Counted from the first letter of the stretch, positions 9,470-18,959 are shown. The stretch: 37,154 nucleotides of DNA from Bartonella tribocorum (GCF_002778015.1 NZ_NJPP01000002.1:1-37154), one strand, 5' to 3'. Numbers and translations: made by a program. Notes: generated by a model not told the origin, from the letters alone.

Positions 9470-10723
9470 GTGAACATAAGGAAGAACTTCAAACAGGTTG
9501 CATGGTTACAACAAAGTGATATCCAGACACTTCTTCATGTTTTATCTTTAAAGGGGGAAGAGGCGCGTATCGTGGGGGGAGCAGTGCGCAATCAACTATT
9601 AGGGCAGCCTATTAGTGATATTGATATTGCGACAACCTGCTTACCGCAACAGATTATTACGCGAGTAGAAGAAGCAGGATTTAAAGCTATTCCTACAGGG
9701 ATTGCGTTTGGTACCATAACAGTGATTGCGCATTCATGTGCTTATGAGGTCACAACCCTTCGCAGCGATATTGAAACAGATGGTCGTCATGCAAAAGTGG
9801 CTTTTGGTCGTGATTGGAAAAAAGATGCTGAACGGCGTGATTTTACGATAAATGCTCTTTATTGTGATGCTGCTGGCAACCTTTATGATGATGTAGGAGG
9901 GTTGAGCGATATTGAGAGCCAAACAGTTCGTTTTATCGGTGTTGCAGAAAATCGTATTAGCGAAGATTATTTGCGTATTTTACGGTTTTTTCGCTTTTTT
10001 GCATGGTATGGAGCGGGGCGACCGGATGGGCAAGGATTGAAGGCATGTGTTCGTTTAAAACACGGTTTAAAAAAACTTTCTTCTGAGCGTATATGGGCAG
10101 AAATGAAAAAGCTTCTTTTAGCTTCTGATCCAACACGTGCTCTTTTATGGATGCGACAAAGTAGAATTTTGTCACTCATTTTTCCTGAAACAGAAAAATG
10201 GGGCATTGATGCAATTCACGCATTGGTGAAAACAGAGCAGACGCTTGGTTGGAAAGTTGACCCATTGTTACGGCTAGAAAGCCTTCTTCCTCCTGATCCT
10301 ATACGTCTTCATAAAATGGCACAGCGCTTGCGTTTTTCCCATAAGGAAACAATACGGTTAAAGGAATGGGCAGAGTTAGAAATAATAACCCAAAACTGTT
10401 CTGATCATTTTGTGCAAAAACTGATTTATTTTCATGGGCGACAGCCGGTTTTAGATCAATTATCTTTGTCTGTCGCTGCATCACATGCCGATACTCTAGA
10501 AAAAGAGGATGCTTTGCAAAAAACAGAAGATTATCTCAAACTTTATCAGCTTGTTCAAAAATGGCAGATTCCAACTTTTCCCATTAATGGTAACGACTTA
10601 ATAAAAAAAGGTTTCTCAAAAGGTATCCTTTTAGGAAAAAAGCTTAAAGAACTAGAAATGATATGGGTTGAAAGCGGATTTTTAATGGATCGTCACGCAT
10701 TATTAGAAAAAATTGATTTATAA
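9470..10723 (+). CDS. cca: CCA tRNA nucleotidyltransferase (poly(A) polymerase family)
   Basis: Adds or repairs the 3' CCA of tRNA using CTP and ATP, without a nucleic acid template. The 417-residue product has the class II nucleotidyltransferase head: GGAVRN (36-41), the catalytic D50-I-D52 pair, and RRDFTINALY (122-131), followed by the RISEDYLRILRFFRF helix region that starts the neck. Length fits the alphaproteobacterial enzymes, which carry an extended C-terminal body. The start is a GTG preceded by an AAAGG-type site. It is divergent from the MoxR operon across about 250 bp. A poly(A) polymerase role cannot be excluded from sequence, since the families are close, but a lone copy in a small genome is more likely the essential CCA enzyme. 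Confidence 0.92.
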   Translation: MNIRKNFKQVAWLQQSDIQTLLHVLSLKGEEARIVGGAVRNQLLGQPISDIDIATTCLPQQIITRVEEAGFKAIPTGIAFGTITVIAHSCAYEVTTLRSDIETDGRHAKVAFGRDWKKDAERRDFTINALYCDAAGNLYDDVGGLSDIESQTVRFIGVAENRISEDYLRILRFFRFFAWYGAGRPDGQGLKACVRLKHGLKKLSSERIWAEMKKLLLASDPTRALLWMRQSRILSLIFPETEKWGIDAIHALVKTEQTLGWKVDPLLRLESLLPPDPIRLHKMAQRLRFSHKETIRLKEWAELEIITQNCSDHFVQKLIYFHGRQPVLDQLSLSVAASHADTLEKEDALQKTEDYLKLYQLVQKWQIPTFPINGNDLIKKGFSKGILLGKKLKELEMIWVESGFLMDRHALLEKIDL

Positions 10724-11372
10724 CATAGGGGTATAAAAGCACAGTTGTTTTTACTTTTTAAATTAAAATAATAATCTATCGTTATTCATATGAAATAAGA
10801 GTGCTGAATATTGTAATGTTACCTTATACGTCACAAGCAAGGAAAATCATGTGAGGAAAAATGATGATAGGGAGAAAATTTTTTTGAACGGATAAAGAGA
10901 ATAATAAGAATAGTTTGCATTTTGTATGAACATAAAAAGGGAGATGCTCAATGGACTTTATACGCGCATAAGAGGGGTGTTTATATCATTCACAGGTGAT
11001 GGTATGCGGTGGATGTAACGAGCACGAGGAAATATTATATCAAGTGTATGAATGAGTAACACAATGGCATTTTGCGTTTTGTGAGAAAGTGATTTTAATT
11101 AAAGAGTTCTTCTTATTTTTGAGTAATATTATTTTATAGCTGTTTATTTTATCAGAATTTGATTATTGGGAAATGGCAGGTGTTATACGCTTTAATTGTT
11201 ATTTATTTTCTAGCTTATGAGCTTTTAGAGGCTTTATTCAAAAATATCGTTACAAAATATGTGCTTTAAAGATTCATAAAATTCCTGAAAGATGAGCTTT
11301 TTCTACTTGTTTGAAAACCAGATTTATACACTTTGATCATTCTATTCAAGCTTTGATAAAATTGTCATGTTT
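10724..11372. other. 649-bp gap between convergent genes, likely decayed
   Basis: No gene convinces. At 10951 an ATG with a good AGGGAG site opens a frame that stops after six codons, then stays open for 26 more codons to another stop. This looks like the start of a broken gene, but the residues are not recognisable. No terminator hairpin was found for either flanking gene. Confidence 0.4.
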
Positions 11373-11849
11373 TTATAGATTACAGTTTCCTTCATGATAA
11401 CCAATTTGGCGTAGTGCTTCTCCTGTTGTGATGGCTACACTCATGGCGAGATTGAGAGAGCGTGCCTGTGGTTGCATGGGAATTTTCAATGTGTAATCAG
11501 CTGCTTCATGTACGTAATCGGGAACCCCAGCTGATTCACGACCAAAAAGTAAAACATCATTTTTTTGATAGCATATCTGTGTATAGCATGTTTTTGCTTT
11601 TGTACTTAAAAGCAACAGACGGCGATTAAAGTGTTTCATGGAGCTTATAAAATGTTGCCAATCAACGTGTCGTTCTAAGGAAGCATATTCGAGATAATCC
11701 AATCCTGCACGTTTGAGATTACGATCCGACAGATTAAAGCCTGCGGGTTCAATAATATGTACATGTAGACCAAAACAAGCACTAATACGTAAAATCGTTC
11801 CAGTATTACCAGCAATATCAGGTTGGAAAAGAGCTATATGAAGTGTCAT
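11373..11849 (-). CDS. trmL: tRNA (cytidine(34)-2'-O)-methyltransferase, TrmL/SPOUT family
   Basis: Predicted SAM-dependent 2'-O-methyltransferase acting on the wobble base of tRNA-Leu isoacceptors. From the chosen ATG the product is 158 residues, normal for this minimal SPOUT family. Visible signatures are IALFQPDIAGNTGTILR at the N-terminus (substrate/SAM side), LLFGRESAGVP and IPMQPQARSLNLAMSVAI, the last two building the trefoil knot that binds SAM. An upstream in-frame ATG at 11894 would add 15 residues, but it has no ribosome binding site and the family begins at the internal Met, so 11849 is preferred. The gene stands alone between gaps. Family assignment is strong; the exact tRNA target is taken from the family. 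Confidence 0.92.
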   Translation of the reverse strand: MTLHIALFQPDIAGNTGTILRISACFGLHVHIIEPAGFNLSDRNLKRAGLDYLEYASLERHVDWQHFISSMKHFNRRLLLLSTKAKTCYTQICYQKNDVLLFGRESAGVPDYVHEAADYTLKIPMQPQARSLNLAMSVAITTGEALRQIGYHEGNCNL

Positions 11850-12442
11850 GTTCTCTGTAATATAATTTTTTTCAACTTTGTAAAGAAACGCCATAATTTA
11901 TTCGAAAAATATGCTTAAAAAATACATGGTTTTTACATTTAATTTTTATGCACTTAAAGTTTCAGAAAAAAGTTACGGATAAAGATTTTTTTTGAGATAA
12001 GAGAAAATCTCATGATTGGTGATTCCCTTTGATTAAGCCATACATGAAACGAATTGGCTTGCTATGGTAAGAAGTAAGAGAGTTAATGAGGTTGGATCAT
12101 TCATTGTGTCTGAGATTTGACTATAGCAAAAAAGTTTTTCTTTTTATATTAGAGTGTTTATTGACATGCTTTCTCCATTTTTGTCAGGGCAAGGAAGGGT
12201 TTTGATTGATTGAATAGGAACAGAGATTTGCAATACAAGAAACTTACGGTATTTTGATTTCTATTCACTCTCTAAAGCGATATATTATCATTAAACGCAT
12301 CTTTTGTGTCAATCATACAAATAGTAGAAGTTTTCTACAGGGGTATTTTATGGGTTAATACAACGGATTTATCAGGCATTGTACAATGGGTGAGGCTATG
12401 ATAAAAGAGCATTTTAGCGAATAATTTCTTTAAGTTAAGGCA
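11850..12442. other. Divergent gap upstream of petABC
   Basis: About 590 bp separate trmL from petA. It must hold the petABC promoter, but I found no convincing paired -35/-10: a TTGACA at 12161-12166 has no matching -10 at normal spacing. An 11-base sequence, CAATGGGTGAG, occurs at 12384-12394 and again over the petA start at 12441-12451. The upstream copy opens a 12-codon frame ending at 12424. Confidence 0.45.
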
Positions 12443-12991
12443 ATGGGTGAGCAGACAAGACGGGATTTTCTGTTTTTGGTAACGGCTGTTGCAGGAGCAG
12501 TTGGAATGGGGGTGGTTGCGTGGCCTTTTATCCGTCAGTTGCGCCCAGATGAGGCTGTTTTAGCATCTTCTTCCATTGAGGTTGACCTTTCTGGTATTGA
12601 AGAGGGGATGTCGGTGACGGTAAAATGGCGAGGACAGCCTGTGGTTATTCGAAACCGTACGGAAAAAGAAATTGCTGATGCGCGTGCTACGGATTTGGGT
12701 CTTCTAAAAGATCGTCAAGCGCGTAATCCTAATCTTGAAGATGAAAAAGAAGCGACGGATTTTGCACGTTCAGCAGGTAAAGGGCGTGAAAATTGGCTTA
12801 TCGTCATTAATCTTTGTACGCATTTAGGCTGTGTAACACTTGGACAATCGGGTAAGTTTGGGGGATGGCTGTGTCCGTGTCATGGATCTGTTTATGACAC
12901 CGCTGGAAGAGTGCGCTCAGGCCCAGCAAACTATAATTTAGCTATCCCACCTTACCAATTTCTTTCTGATACTTTGCTCAAAATAGGATAA
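12443..12991 (+). CDS. petA: Ubiquinol-cytochrome c reductase, Rieske iron-sulfur subunit
   Basis: Carries electrons from ubiquinol at the Qo site of cytochrome bc1 to cytochrome c1 by movement of its 2Fe-2S head. The 182-residue product starts with a twin-arginine sequence (TRRDFL, residues 5-10) and one membrane segment (about 11-30), the usual uncleaved Tat anchor. The cluster ligands are intact: CTHLGC (C125, H127, C130) and CPCHGS (C144, C146, H147), with the disulfide cysteines in place. The first box continues CVTLG where most homologues have CVPLG, and the second has GSVYD for GSHYD. The start has AAGG only 2 nt upstream, unusually close. First gene of petABC, with 4 nt before petB. 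Confidence 0.97.
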   Translation: MGEQTRRDFLFLVTAVAGAVGMGVVAWPFIRQLRPDEAVLASSSIEVDLSGIEEGMSVTVKWRGQPVVIRNRTEKEIADARATDLGLLKDRQARNPNLEDEKEATDFARSAGKGRENWLIVINLCTHLGCVTLGQSGKFGGWLCPCHGSVYDTAGRVRSGPANYNLAIPPYQFLSDTLLKIG

Positions 12992-12995
12992 GGTC

Positions 12996-14252
12996 ATGAC
13001 AAGGTTTCCTCCCTATTGTCCTAAAAGTGCTCTTGCCTGTTGGTTTGATAAGCGTTTTCCTCTTCCTCGTTTTTTTTATAATGCATTTGTGATTTTTCCC
13101 GTTCCGCGTAATCTTAATTACTTTTATACATTTGGCGGTATTTTGACCATTATGCTTTTATCACAGCTTTTGACGGGTCTTGTTTTATCACTGCATTATG
13201 TTCCAGATGTTCATTTGGCTTTTGAAACGGGTGAACGATTTCGGCGTGAAGGGCAGTTTGGTTGGCTTTTTCGTCCATGGCATAGTGTGGGCTCTTCGTT
13301 TTTTTTTATTGCCGTTTATATCCATTTAGCACGTGGACTTTATTACGGTTCTTATAAAAATATGCGAGAAATGGTTTGGGTCACAGGGATTTTTATTTAT
13401 ATCATCATGATGGCAATCGCATTTTTTGGTTATGTGCTTGTTTGGGGGATGATGTCTATTTCAGCTGTTTCAGTGGTTGCAGGGCTTTTAAAAACGATAC
13501 CTTTGGTGGGGGCATGGTTGCATGAGACTCTTCTTGGTGGTTATGGCGTAGGGCAACCAACATTGAATCGTTTTTATGTTTTCCATTATGTTTTATCATT
13601 TGTTTTGCTTCTTTTTGTGGGGCTTCATATTTGGGCAATTCACTGTGTTGGGCAAGGAAATCCAACGGGTCTTGTTATACAATCAGATAAGGAAACGGTA
13701 CCATTTTCGCCTTATGCGCTTATAAAAGATATTTTTGCCATTACCGTTTTTCTGATCTTTTTTGCTTGGTTTTTATTTTATATGCCCGATTATATGGGGC
13801 AAGTTGAAAATTATAGCGGTGCTGATCCTTTAAAGGCACCTCTTCGTGTGGTTCCAGAATGGTATTTCTTGCCTTTTTATGCAATGCTGCGTGCTATAAC
13901 TTTTGATATCGGTATTTTTTCTTCAACTTTTGTGGGCTTTTTTCTCTTCGTCAGTTCGATTATCGTTTTAATATTTGTTCCATGGTTAGACCGCTCTAAA
14001 ATATGTTCAGCAAGATATCGACCTGTTTATAAAATTTTCTTTTGGGCGTTGGTTTTTGATGTTGTTTTTCTTGGTTGGTTGGGGTCCAGAGAAATAAGTG
14101 ACAGAATTCTTTTATGGGCGCAATTGGCTACGATTTATTATTTTATATTCTTTTTGGTTATTTTACCAGTTTTGCCTATGTTTGAAAAAAGTCGTTCTCT
14201 TCCTTCTTCGATTATGCAAGATCTGAAACAGAAAAAAAAGAGACTATGGTAA
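12996..14252 (+). CDS. petB: Cytochrome b subunit of the bc1 complex
   Basis: Membrane core of complex III, holding haems bL and bH and the Qo and Qi quinone sites. The 418-residue product has the expected eight hydrophobic helices. The four haem-ligand histidines are present with the standard 14-residue spacing: H96/H110 and H197/H211. The PEWY motif is at 287-290. The region after helix C is odd: GYVLVWGMMSISAVSVV (about 145-161) replaces the near-universal GYVLPWGQMSFWGATVI, and RPWHSVGSS replaces the usual RYxHANGAS. The gene follows petA by 4 nt with a GGATAAGG site and overlaps petC by 7 nt. Function as cytochrome b is certain; altered Qo chemistry or inhibitor response is inference. 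Confidence 0.97.
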   Translation: MTRFPPYCPKSALACWFDKRFPLPRFFYNAFVIFPVPRNLNYFYTFGGILTIMLLSQLLTGLVLSLHYVPDVHLAFETGERFRREGQFGWLFRPWHSVGSSFFFIAVYIHLARGLYYGSYKNMREMVWVTGIFIYIIMMAIAFFGYVLVWGMMSISAVSVVAGLLKTIPLVGAWLHETLLGGYGVGQPTLNRFYVFHYVLSFVLLLFVGLHIWAIHCVGQGNPTGLVIQSDKETVPFSPYALIKDIFAITVFLIFFAWFLFYMPDYMGQVENYSGADPLKAPLRVVPEWYFLPFYAMLRAITFDIGIFSSTFVGFFLFVSSIIVLIFVPWLDRSKICSARYRPVYKIFFWALVFDVVFLGWLGSREISDRILLWAQLATIYYFIFFLVILPVLPMFEKSRSLPSSIMQDLKQKKKRLW

Positions 14253-15121
14253 ATGTTCTTATTGGACTGATTGTTATTATTGCGATGAGCTTTTCTGCTC
14301 AGAGTTTGGCTAGTCACGCTTCTGATCGATCGGATCAAGAGGAGGAACCTATTTCTTTTCCTGTACGGATTCCTAAAAAACAAGATTGGAGTTTTTCAGG
14401 GCCATTTGGGTTTTATGATAAGGCGCAATTGCGGCGTGGGTTAAAGGTTTATAAACAAGTTTGCTCCAGCTGCCATGGGCTAAAATATGTGGCTTTTCGC
14501 CATTTAAAAGATCTTGGGTATGATCAAGAACAGATTAAAGCTTTGGCGGCACAATATGAAGTGCGCGATGGCCCCAATCGAGAAGGAAAATTTTTTAAAC
14601 GTGCTGGGGTTGCAACAGATTATTTTCCTTCTCCCTTTATGAATGAAGAAGAAGCAAGGTTTGTTTTAAATGGTGCTTATCCTCCAGATTTGTCATTAAT
14701 AGCACGTGCACGTGGCGTTTCTTTGCCGTTTCCTGCTTTAATTACTGATGTCTTGACTCATTATGATACGGCTGGTCCTGATTATATTACAGCTCTTTTA
14801 ACAGGATATCAGGAGACGCCGAAGAAGATAAAAATTGCTGATGGTTATTGGTATAATCCTTATTTTATTGCCAATAATTCTTTAACGATGGCGCCTCCTT
14901 TAAGTGATGGTATGATTGTTTATGAAGATGGAACGCCCCAAACCGTTGAGTATTATGCGCGTGATGTTGCTGCTTTTTTGATGTGGGCTGCCGATCCTCA
15001 TATGGAAATTCGTAAAAAAACCGGTTTTCGTGTTATTTTATTTTTAATCATTTTTGCAGGGCTTATTTATATTTTAAAAAATCGTATTTGGTGTGGTTTA
15101 GAGGAAGAAACAAAAGACTAA
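14246..15121 (+). CDS. petC: Cytochrome c1 of the bc1 complex
   Basis: Accepts electrons from the Rieske protein and passes them to soluble or membrane-bound cytochrome c. The 291-residue product has an N-terminal export signal (about 1-22), the covalent haem site CSSCH (C73, C76, H77), a likely sixth ligand in TMAPPLSDG (M215), and a C-terminal anchor (about 262-278), so the haem domain faces the periplasm. Its ATG lies inside the end of petB (7-nt overlap), which indicates coupled translation. Length is near that of other alphaproteobacterial c1 proteins that are not fused to cytochrome b. No terminator follows within 100 bp. Confidence 0.96.
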   Translation: MVNVLIGLIVIIAMSFSAQSLASHASDRSDQEEEPISFPVRIPKKQDWSFSGPFGFYDKAQLRRGLKVYKQVCSSCHGLKYVAFRHLKDLGYDQEQIKALAAQYEVRDGPNREGKFFKRAGVATDYFPSPFMNEEEARFVLNGAYPPDLSLIARARGVSLPFPALITDVLTHYDTAGPDYITALLTGYQETPKKIKIADGYWYNPYFIANNSLTMAPPLSDGMIVYEDGTPQTVEYYARDVAAFLMWAADPHMEIRKKTGFRVILFLIIFAGLIYILKNRIWCGLEEETKD

Positions 15122-15249
15122 ATAGAGAGAAAAGGATAAATTAATTACTCTTGAAAGAATGGAGAGCATAAAGAATATAAGGAACAATTCTGTTTATGAT
15201 GCATTGAGGCTTTATAAAGTAAAAGCAAAGTAAAAATGGAGATGTTAAA

Positions 15250-15690
15250 ATGAAAAAAATTACATGTACTGCTCTTATGTCAATTTTGATGGTTTCTAGT
15301 ACTTATGCTCAGTCTTTTGAAGTGCCTTCTAAACCTGAAATAATTTCTTCGACAGGTATTGTACAGGTGGGGATCGATAAGTCTATGCGTTATGTAACCC
15401 CTTTGGCAACGGATTTTGTTGCTTCCAGCCTTATAGGTGCCAATGTTTATAATATAGAAGATGAAAATATTGGTGAAGTAAAAGATATTATTTTACGTGA
15501 CAATAATATTGCGGGATTTGTTGTTGCTGTTGGTGGTTTCCTTGGCATAGGAGAGAGTTATGTGGTCGTTTCTCCAGAAACAATTCAGATGACAAATGAT
15601 TATGGTAAGTGGAAACTTATTACAAATGCGACCAAGGATTCTTTGAAGAACGCTCCAACATTTAAATACGAAGGACGTTGGACACGCTAA
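15250..15690 (+). CDS. Secreted PRC-barrel domain protein
   Basis: Small exported protein, 146 residues. A typical signal peptide (MKKITCTALMSILMVSSTYA) is followed by a short linker and a PRC-barrel-like domain at about 53-125, recognisable by the GANVYNIEDENIGEVKDIIL strand pair and the GGFLGIGESYVVV segment. PRC-barrels bind proteins or small ligands; in Rhizobiales many are periplasmic proteins of unknown task. The start has a good GGAG site 8 nt upstream. It follows petC by 128 bp on the same strand, may have its own promoter, and ends in a strong terminator. A link with bc1 is not supported beyond proximity. Confidence 0.85.
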   Translation: MKKITCTALMSILMVSSTYAQSFEVPSKPEIISSTGIVQVGIDKSMRYVTPLATDFVASSLIGANVYNIEDENIGEVKDIILRDNNIAGFVVAVGGFLGIGESYVVVSPETIQMTNDYGKWKLITNATKDSLKNAPTFKYEGRWTR

Positions 15691-15716
15691 TTTTATATTT
15701 CCATTCTTTAATGGAT

Positions 15717-15756
15717 AAAACTGTTGCTATCATAATAATAGAGTAGCAACAGTTTT
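15717..15756 (+). terminator. Intrinsic terminator after the PRC-barrel gene
   Basis: A perfect 13-bp stem (AAAACTGTTGCTA with TAGCAACAGTTTT) has a 14-nt loop and runs into a T6 tract on plus. It lies between convergent genes. On minus only four Ts follow the stem, so it may also slow transcription from ychF, but less well. Confidence 0.8.
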
Positions 15757-15845
15757 TTATTCTGAAGACTTTTGAGAGCTTTTGCCACAAGCTTTCATGA
15801 GCTTATTAGAAAATTTTAAGATACAATATTAAGGAAGAGTGAAAA

Positions 15846-16949
15846 TTAGGTATTATGTTTAAATAACATGATATCGCCATCTTGCACAATGTATTCTTTC
15901 CCTTCATCGCGGGCTTTGCCTGCTTCTTTTGCACCGCTTTCTCCCCCCAGAGTAATATAGTCATTGTAGCTGATGGTTTGAGCACGAATGAAGCCGCGTT
16001 CAAAATCTGAGTGAATAACACCAGCTGCTTGGGGGGCTTTTGTACCACGTGTAATTGTCCATGCTCGTGTTTCTTTAGGCCCACAGGTGAAGTAAGTAAT
16101 GAGATCAAGTAAATGATAACCAGCACGAATAAGGCGATTTAAACTTGGTTCAAAGAGCCTTAGAGCATCAAGATACTCTGCTGCTTCGGCTTCACTCAGT
16201 TGTGTAATTTCCGCTTCGATAGAAGCAGAAATGATAATGCTTTGCGCATTTTGCTCTGTTGCCATTTTTTCAACTGTTTGTGTAAAGCTATTTCCATGAG
16301 CGGCGTCATTTTCGCTTACGTTGCAAACATAAAGTACAGGCTTGGAAGTGAGAAGATTTAAACTCTTCAGAATGTGGTGTTCATCGGAAGAGATATCCAT
16401 GAGTAATAACCGGACTGGATTTCCCTGTTGCAGGATATTTAATGCTTTTTCCATAACAGGTAGAATTGTGAGAGCTTCTTTGTCTTTTCCGGTCGCGCGT
16501 TTACGGATTTGTATGATTCGTCTCTCAAGACTTTCGAGATCCGCAAGCATAAGCTCAGTTTCAACTGTTGTTGCATCAGAAATAGGATCAATACGTCCTT
16601 CTACGTGGGTAATATCGTCATTTTGAAAACAGCGTAAAACGTGGATAATAGCATCGACTTCGCGAATATTAGCTAAAAATTTGTTCCCTAAACCTTCTCC
16701 TTTTGAAGCACCTCGTACAAGCCCTGCAATATCAACGAAATTAATGCGTGTAGGAATAATTTCTTTTGAACCGGCAATCGAGGCAACTTTTTCCATTCGT
16801 AAATCTGGAACAGCAACTTCACCAGTATTAGGTTCAATGGTACAAAAAGGATAATTGGCAGCCTGTGCAGTGGCTGTTTTTGTTAATGCATTAAAGAGAG
16901 TTGATTTCCCAACATTAGGTAATCCGACAATACCGCATTTAAAGCCCAT
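15846..16949 (-). CDS. ychF: YchF/Obg-like ATPase
   Basis: Universal P-loop ATPase associated with ribosomes, linked in other bacteria to leaderless translation and stress responses. The 367-residue length is standard. Motifs: Walker A GLPNVGKS (9-16), DIAGLV (73-78) as the G3 region, and NVSE (210-213) where GTPases have NKxD; this explains the ATP preference of the family. The C-terminal TGS-type domain is recognisable by DFERGFIRAQTISY and the final DGDIMLF segment. In many alphaproteobacteria ychF sits directly after rplY-pth; here it lies on the same strand but a transpeptidase gene on the opposite strand separates them. Confidence 0.97.
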   Translation of the reverse strand: MGFKCGIVGLPNVGKSTLFNALTKTATAQAANYPFCTIEPNTGEVAVPDLRMEKVASIAGSKEIIPTRINFVDIAGLVRGASKGEGLGNKFLANIREVDAIIHVLRCFQNDDITHVEGRIDPISDATTVETELMLADLESLERRIIQIRKRATGKDKEALTILPVMEKALNILQQGNPVRLLLMDISSDEHHILKSLNLLTSKPVLYVCNVSENDAAHGNSFTQTVEKMATEQNAQSIIISASIEAEITQLSEAEAAEYLDALRLFEPSLNRLIRAGYHLLDLITYFTCGPKETRAWTITRGTKAPQAAGVIHSDFERGFIRAQTISYNDYITLGGESGAKEAGKARDEGKEYIVQDGDIMLFKHNT

Positions 16950-17203
16950 GAGAGTCTTTCTTTTCTATTAATTTATGGTCAAGATAAAGCCTCTTTTTTA
17001 TAACATATTTTCAAAAGAGTTATAGTCTTTGTCTTGCGATAAGTGAGAAAAAAGTCTACAGCGGCAAATAATCTGCTTTTTTTATTTTTTAAAGTTTTTT
17101 TATCTTAATAATTTAAGAAAACTTCGAGTTAATGTTAATAGTGTGCTAAGTTTTTCATGATACGCAAATCCGCATAAATAATTAACTCGGAGAAAATAAA
17201 AGA

Positions 17204-17944
17204 GTGTTATCTCGTTGTGCTTTTTTAATTGCAGCACTTTTAGCTTTAGCTGGATGTGCTACACATCAGTCAGATATGCCATCGGCTTCTTTTCAACAAG
17301 CTCGATACATTTCACCAGAAATACAGGCTTTGTATGGTCCTGTAACGAATGAAATTTATCCGTTACCTGCTATTGATCTTGCGACAATTGATCCAAAATA
17401 TTGGCGACAAGAAGTGATTTATTATACATCTTATCCTCCTGGAACATTGGTTATCGATACGCAAGAATGTTTTCTTTACCTTATTGGTGAAAATGGAAAA
17501 GCTTTGCGTTATGGGATTGGGGTCGGTAAAGAAGGTCTCGCATTTGAAGGTGAGGGGGTTGTACAGCGCAAGCGCCGGTGGCCAAATTGGGCTCCTACTG
17601 CCGCAATGATGGCTCGAGAACCAGAACGTTATGGTCATTTGGGGCAAGGAATGCCTCCTGGACCTGATAATCCATTGGGCGCGCGCGCGCTTTATCTTTT
17701 CAAAAATGGGAAAGATACACTTTTCCGTATTCATGGCTCACATGAATCGTGGTCAATTGGGCGTTCTATTTCAAGTGGGTGTATCCGTTTGCTTAATCAA
17801 GATATTATTGATCTTTATGATCGTGTTCCCGTTGGTTCGCGTGTTGTGGTATTGGAAAATAAGAGGAGTGAACCTACAGTTTATAGTCAACAATTAAATA
17901 GCTATGATCCGCTACAATCAACCATTCAGGCAAATGACTTTTAA
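17204..17944 (+). CDS. L,D-transpeptidase lipoprotein (YkuD domain)
   Basis: Predicted periplasmic L,D-transpeptidase that makes 3-3 peptidoglycan crosslinks or attaches proteins to peptidoglycan. The 246-residue product begins with a lipoprotein signal ending in LAGC (C18). The YkuD catalytic motif is intact: HGSHE (H177) and SISSGCIRL (S191, G192, C193, R195). The N-terminal part of the domain is YPPGTLVIDTQECFLYL. The start is GTG, backed by GGAG 11 nt upstream. Lipidation would be started by Lgt, also encoded in this window. It is transcribed against its neighbours ychF and pth. Which L,D reaction it performs cannot be told from sequence. Confidence 0.93.
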   Translation: MLSRCAFLIAALLALAGCATHQSDMPSASFQQARYISPEIQALYGPVTNEIYPLPAIDLATIDPKYWRQEVIYYTSYPPGTLVIDTQECFLYLIGENGKALRYGIGVGKEGLAFEGEGVVQRKRRWPNWAPTAAMMAREPERYGHLGQGMPPGPDNPLGARALYLFKNGKDTLFRIHGSHESWSIGRSISSGCIRLLNQDIIDLYDRVPVGSRVVVLENKRSEPTVYSQQLNSYDPLQSTIQANDF

Positions 17945-18330
17945 TTCTAGGGAGAAGATTGGAGAGAGCCATTGGAGTATTTTGGTTTGCTGTTCAATCT
18001 TCTTTTCTCCAAAAAGAAGACATAAATCTCTTTTGTTCAAAAGGTATGTAGAAATATCATTATTCTATTTACTAGGCGTATAATGCTATCAACAGTTTTT
18101 TCCTTTGAGAAGGTTCATAAGGGGCATTTTTCTTTCGTTTTTCGAGAGTTTTTATCCGTATACCTCTCCAATTTGTGCGGTGTCGGCTAATGGTTTTGAT
18201 TGTTTTATTGTCAATAGATTTGGAATAAATCTATGATATCTAACATTTTTATTCAGTTTATAAATCAATATGTTACATATAAAGATCTATAGAGAAGAGG
18301 TGATTTTTTGGCGATGACAGAAATAAGTGA
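17945..18330. other. 386-bp convergent gap, long-loop hairpin only
   Basis: No gene seen. Just after the transpeptidase stop, AGAAGATTG (17953-17961) can pair with CAATCTTCT (17995-18003) across a 33-nt loop, followed by a T/C-rich run. It could act as a weak terminator. The rest is AT-rich without recognisable signals. Confidence 0.4.
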
Positions 18331-18912
18331 TTAGGATAAGTTCTTGTTTTTTATCGTTTGTGAAACTTCATTCATAAAGAGAGATTTGTCCTCTTTTATG
18401 AGGAGAGCAATGTTTTTTGCAATTGTCTCTAGGAGAGGGGATAACCATTCTTGATCAGATTTGGTAAAATTTCCTAGAACATGCTGATGAACAAGTTCTT
18501 TGCTTCCAGGGTGACCAATTCCTATACGCATACGACAATAGTCAGTGCCACAATGAGCGTCAATAGATTTAATACCATTATGTCCATTATTCCCTCCTCC
18601 GATTTTGATACGAACTTTTCCAGGTGACAGGTCTAACTCATCATAAATGATGATCAAATTCTTTAAATCTAATTTATAAAATCGCAAAGCTTCACCAATA
18701 GCTTGACCCGAGAGGTTCATGAAAGTTTGCGGTTTTATAAGAAAAACTTTCTCATTATTGATGAAACCATTGGAGATTTCTGCTTGAAACTTCTTCGACC
18801 ATGGAGAAAAAGAAAAGGACTGATAAATAGCATCAACAGCCATAAAACCAATATTATGGCGGTTATTTTGATAGTGTGAACCAGGATTGCCAAGACCACC
18901 AATAAGCCACAT
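18331..18912 (-). CDS. pth: Peptidyl-tRNA hydrolase
   Basis: Cytosolic esterase that releases peptides from tRNAs that dropped off the ribosome. The 193-residue protein has the family signature at the N-terminus, [18 protein letters not shown], with the catalytic His at residue 19 and N20 next to it. Further conserved blocks are [22 protein letters not shown] and GGGNNGHNG, the last slightly changed from the usual GGGHGGHNG. Length is normal. It follows rplY by 76 bp on the same strand, with a GC-rich hairpin in the gap, so pth may receive only part of the rplY transcript. Confidence 0.97.
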   Translation of the reverse strand: MWLIGGLGNPGSHYQNNRHNIGFMAVDAIYQSFSFSPWSKKFQAEISNGFINNEKVFLIKPQTFMNLSGQAIGEALRFYKLDLKNLIIIYDELDLSPGKVRIKIGGGNNGHNGIKSIDAHCGTDYCRMRIGIGHPGSKELVHQHVLGNFTKSDQEWLSPLLETIAKNIALLIKEDKSLFMNEVSQTIKNKNLS

Positions 18913-18959
18913 GTGTACCTTCAGTCAAGGTGTGAGAGAGGGGAATGTTTCATAAATTA

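Noticed and set aside
12161-12189. TTGACA as a petA promoter -35
   Set aside because: No acceptable -10 occurs 16-18 bp downstream (TCAGGG there).
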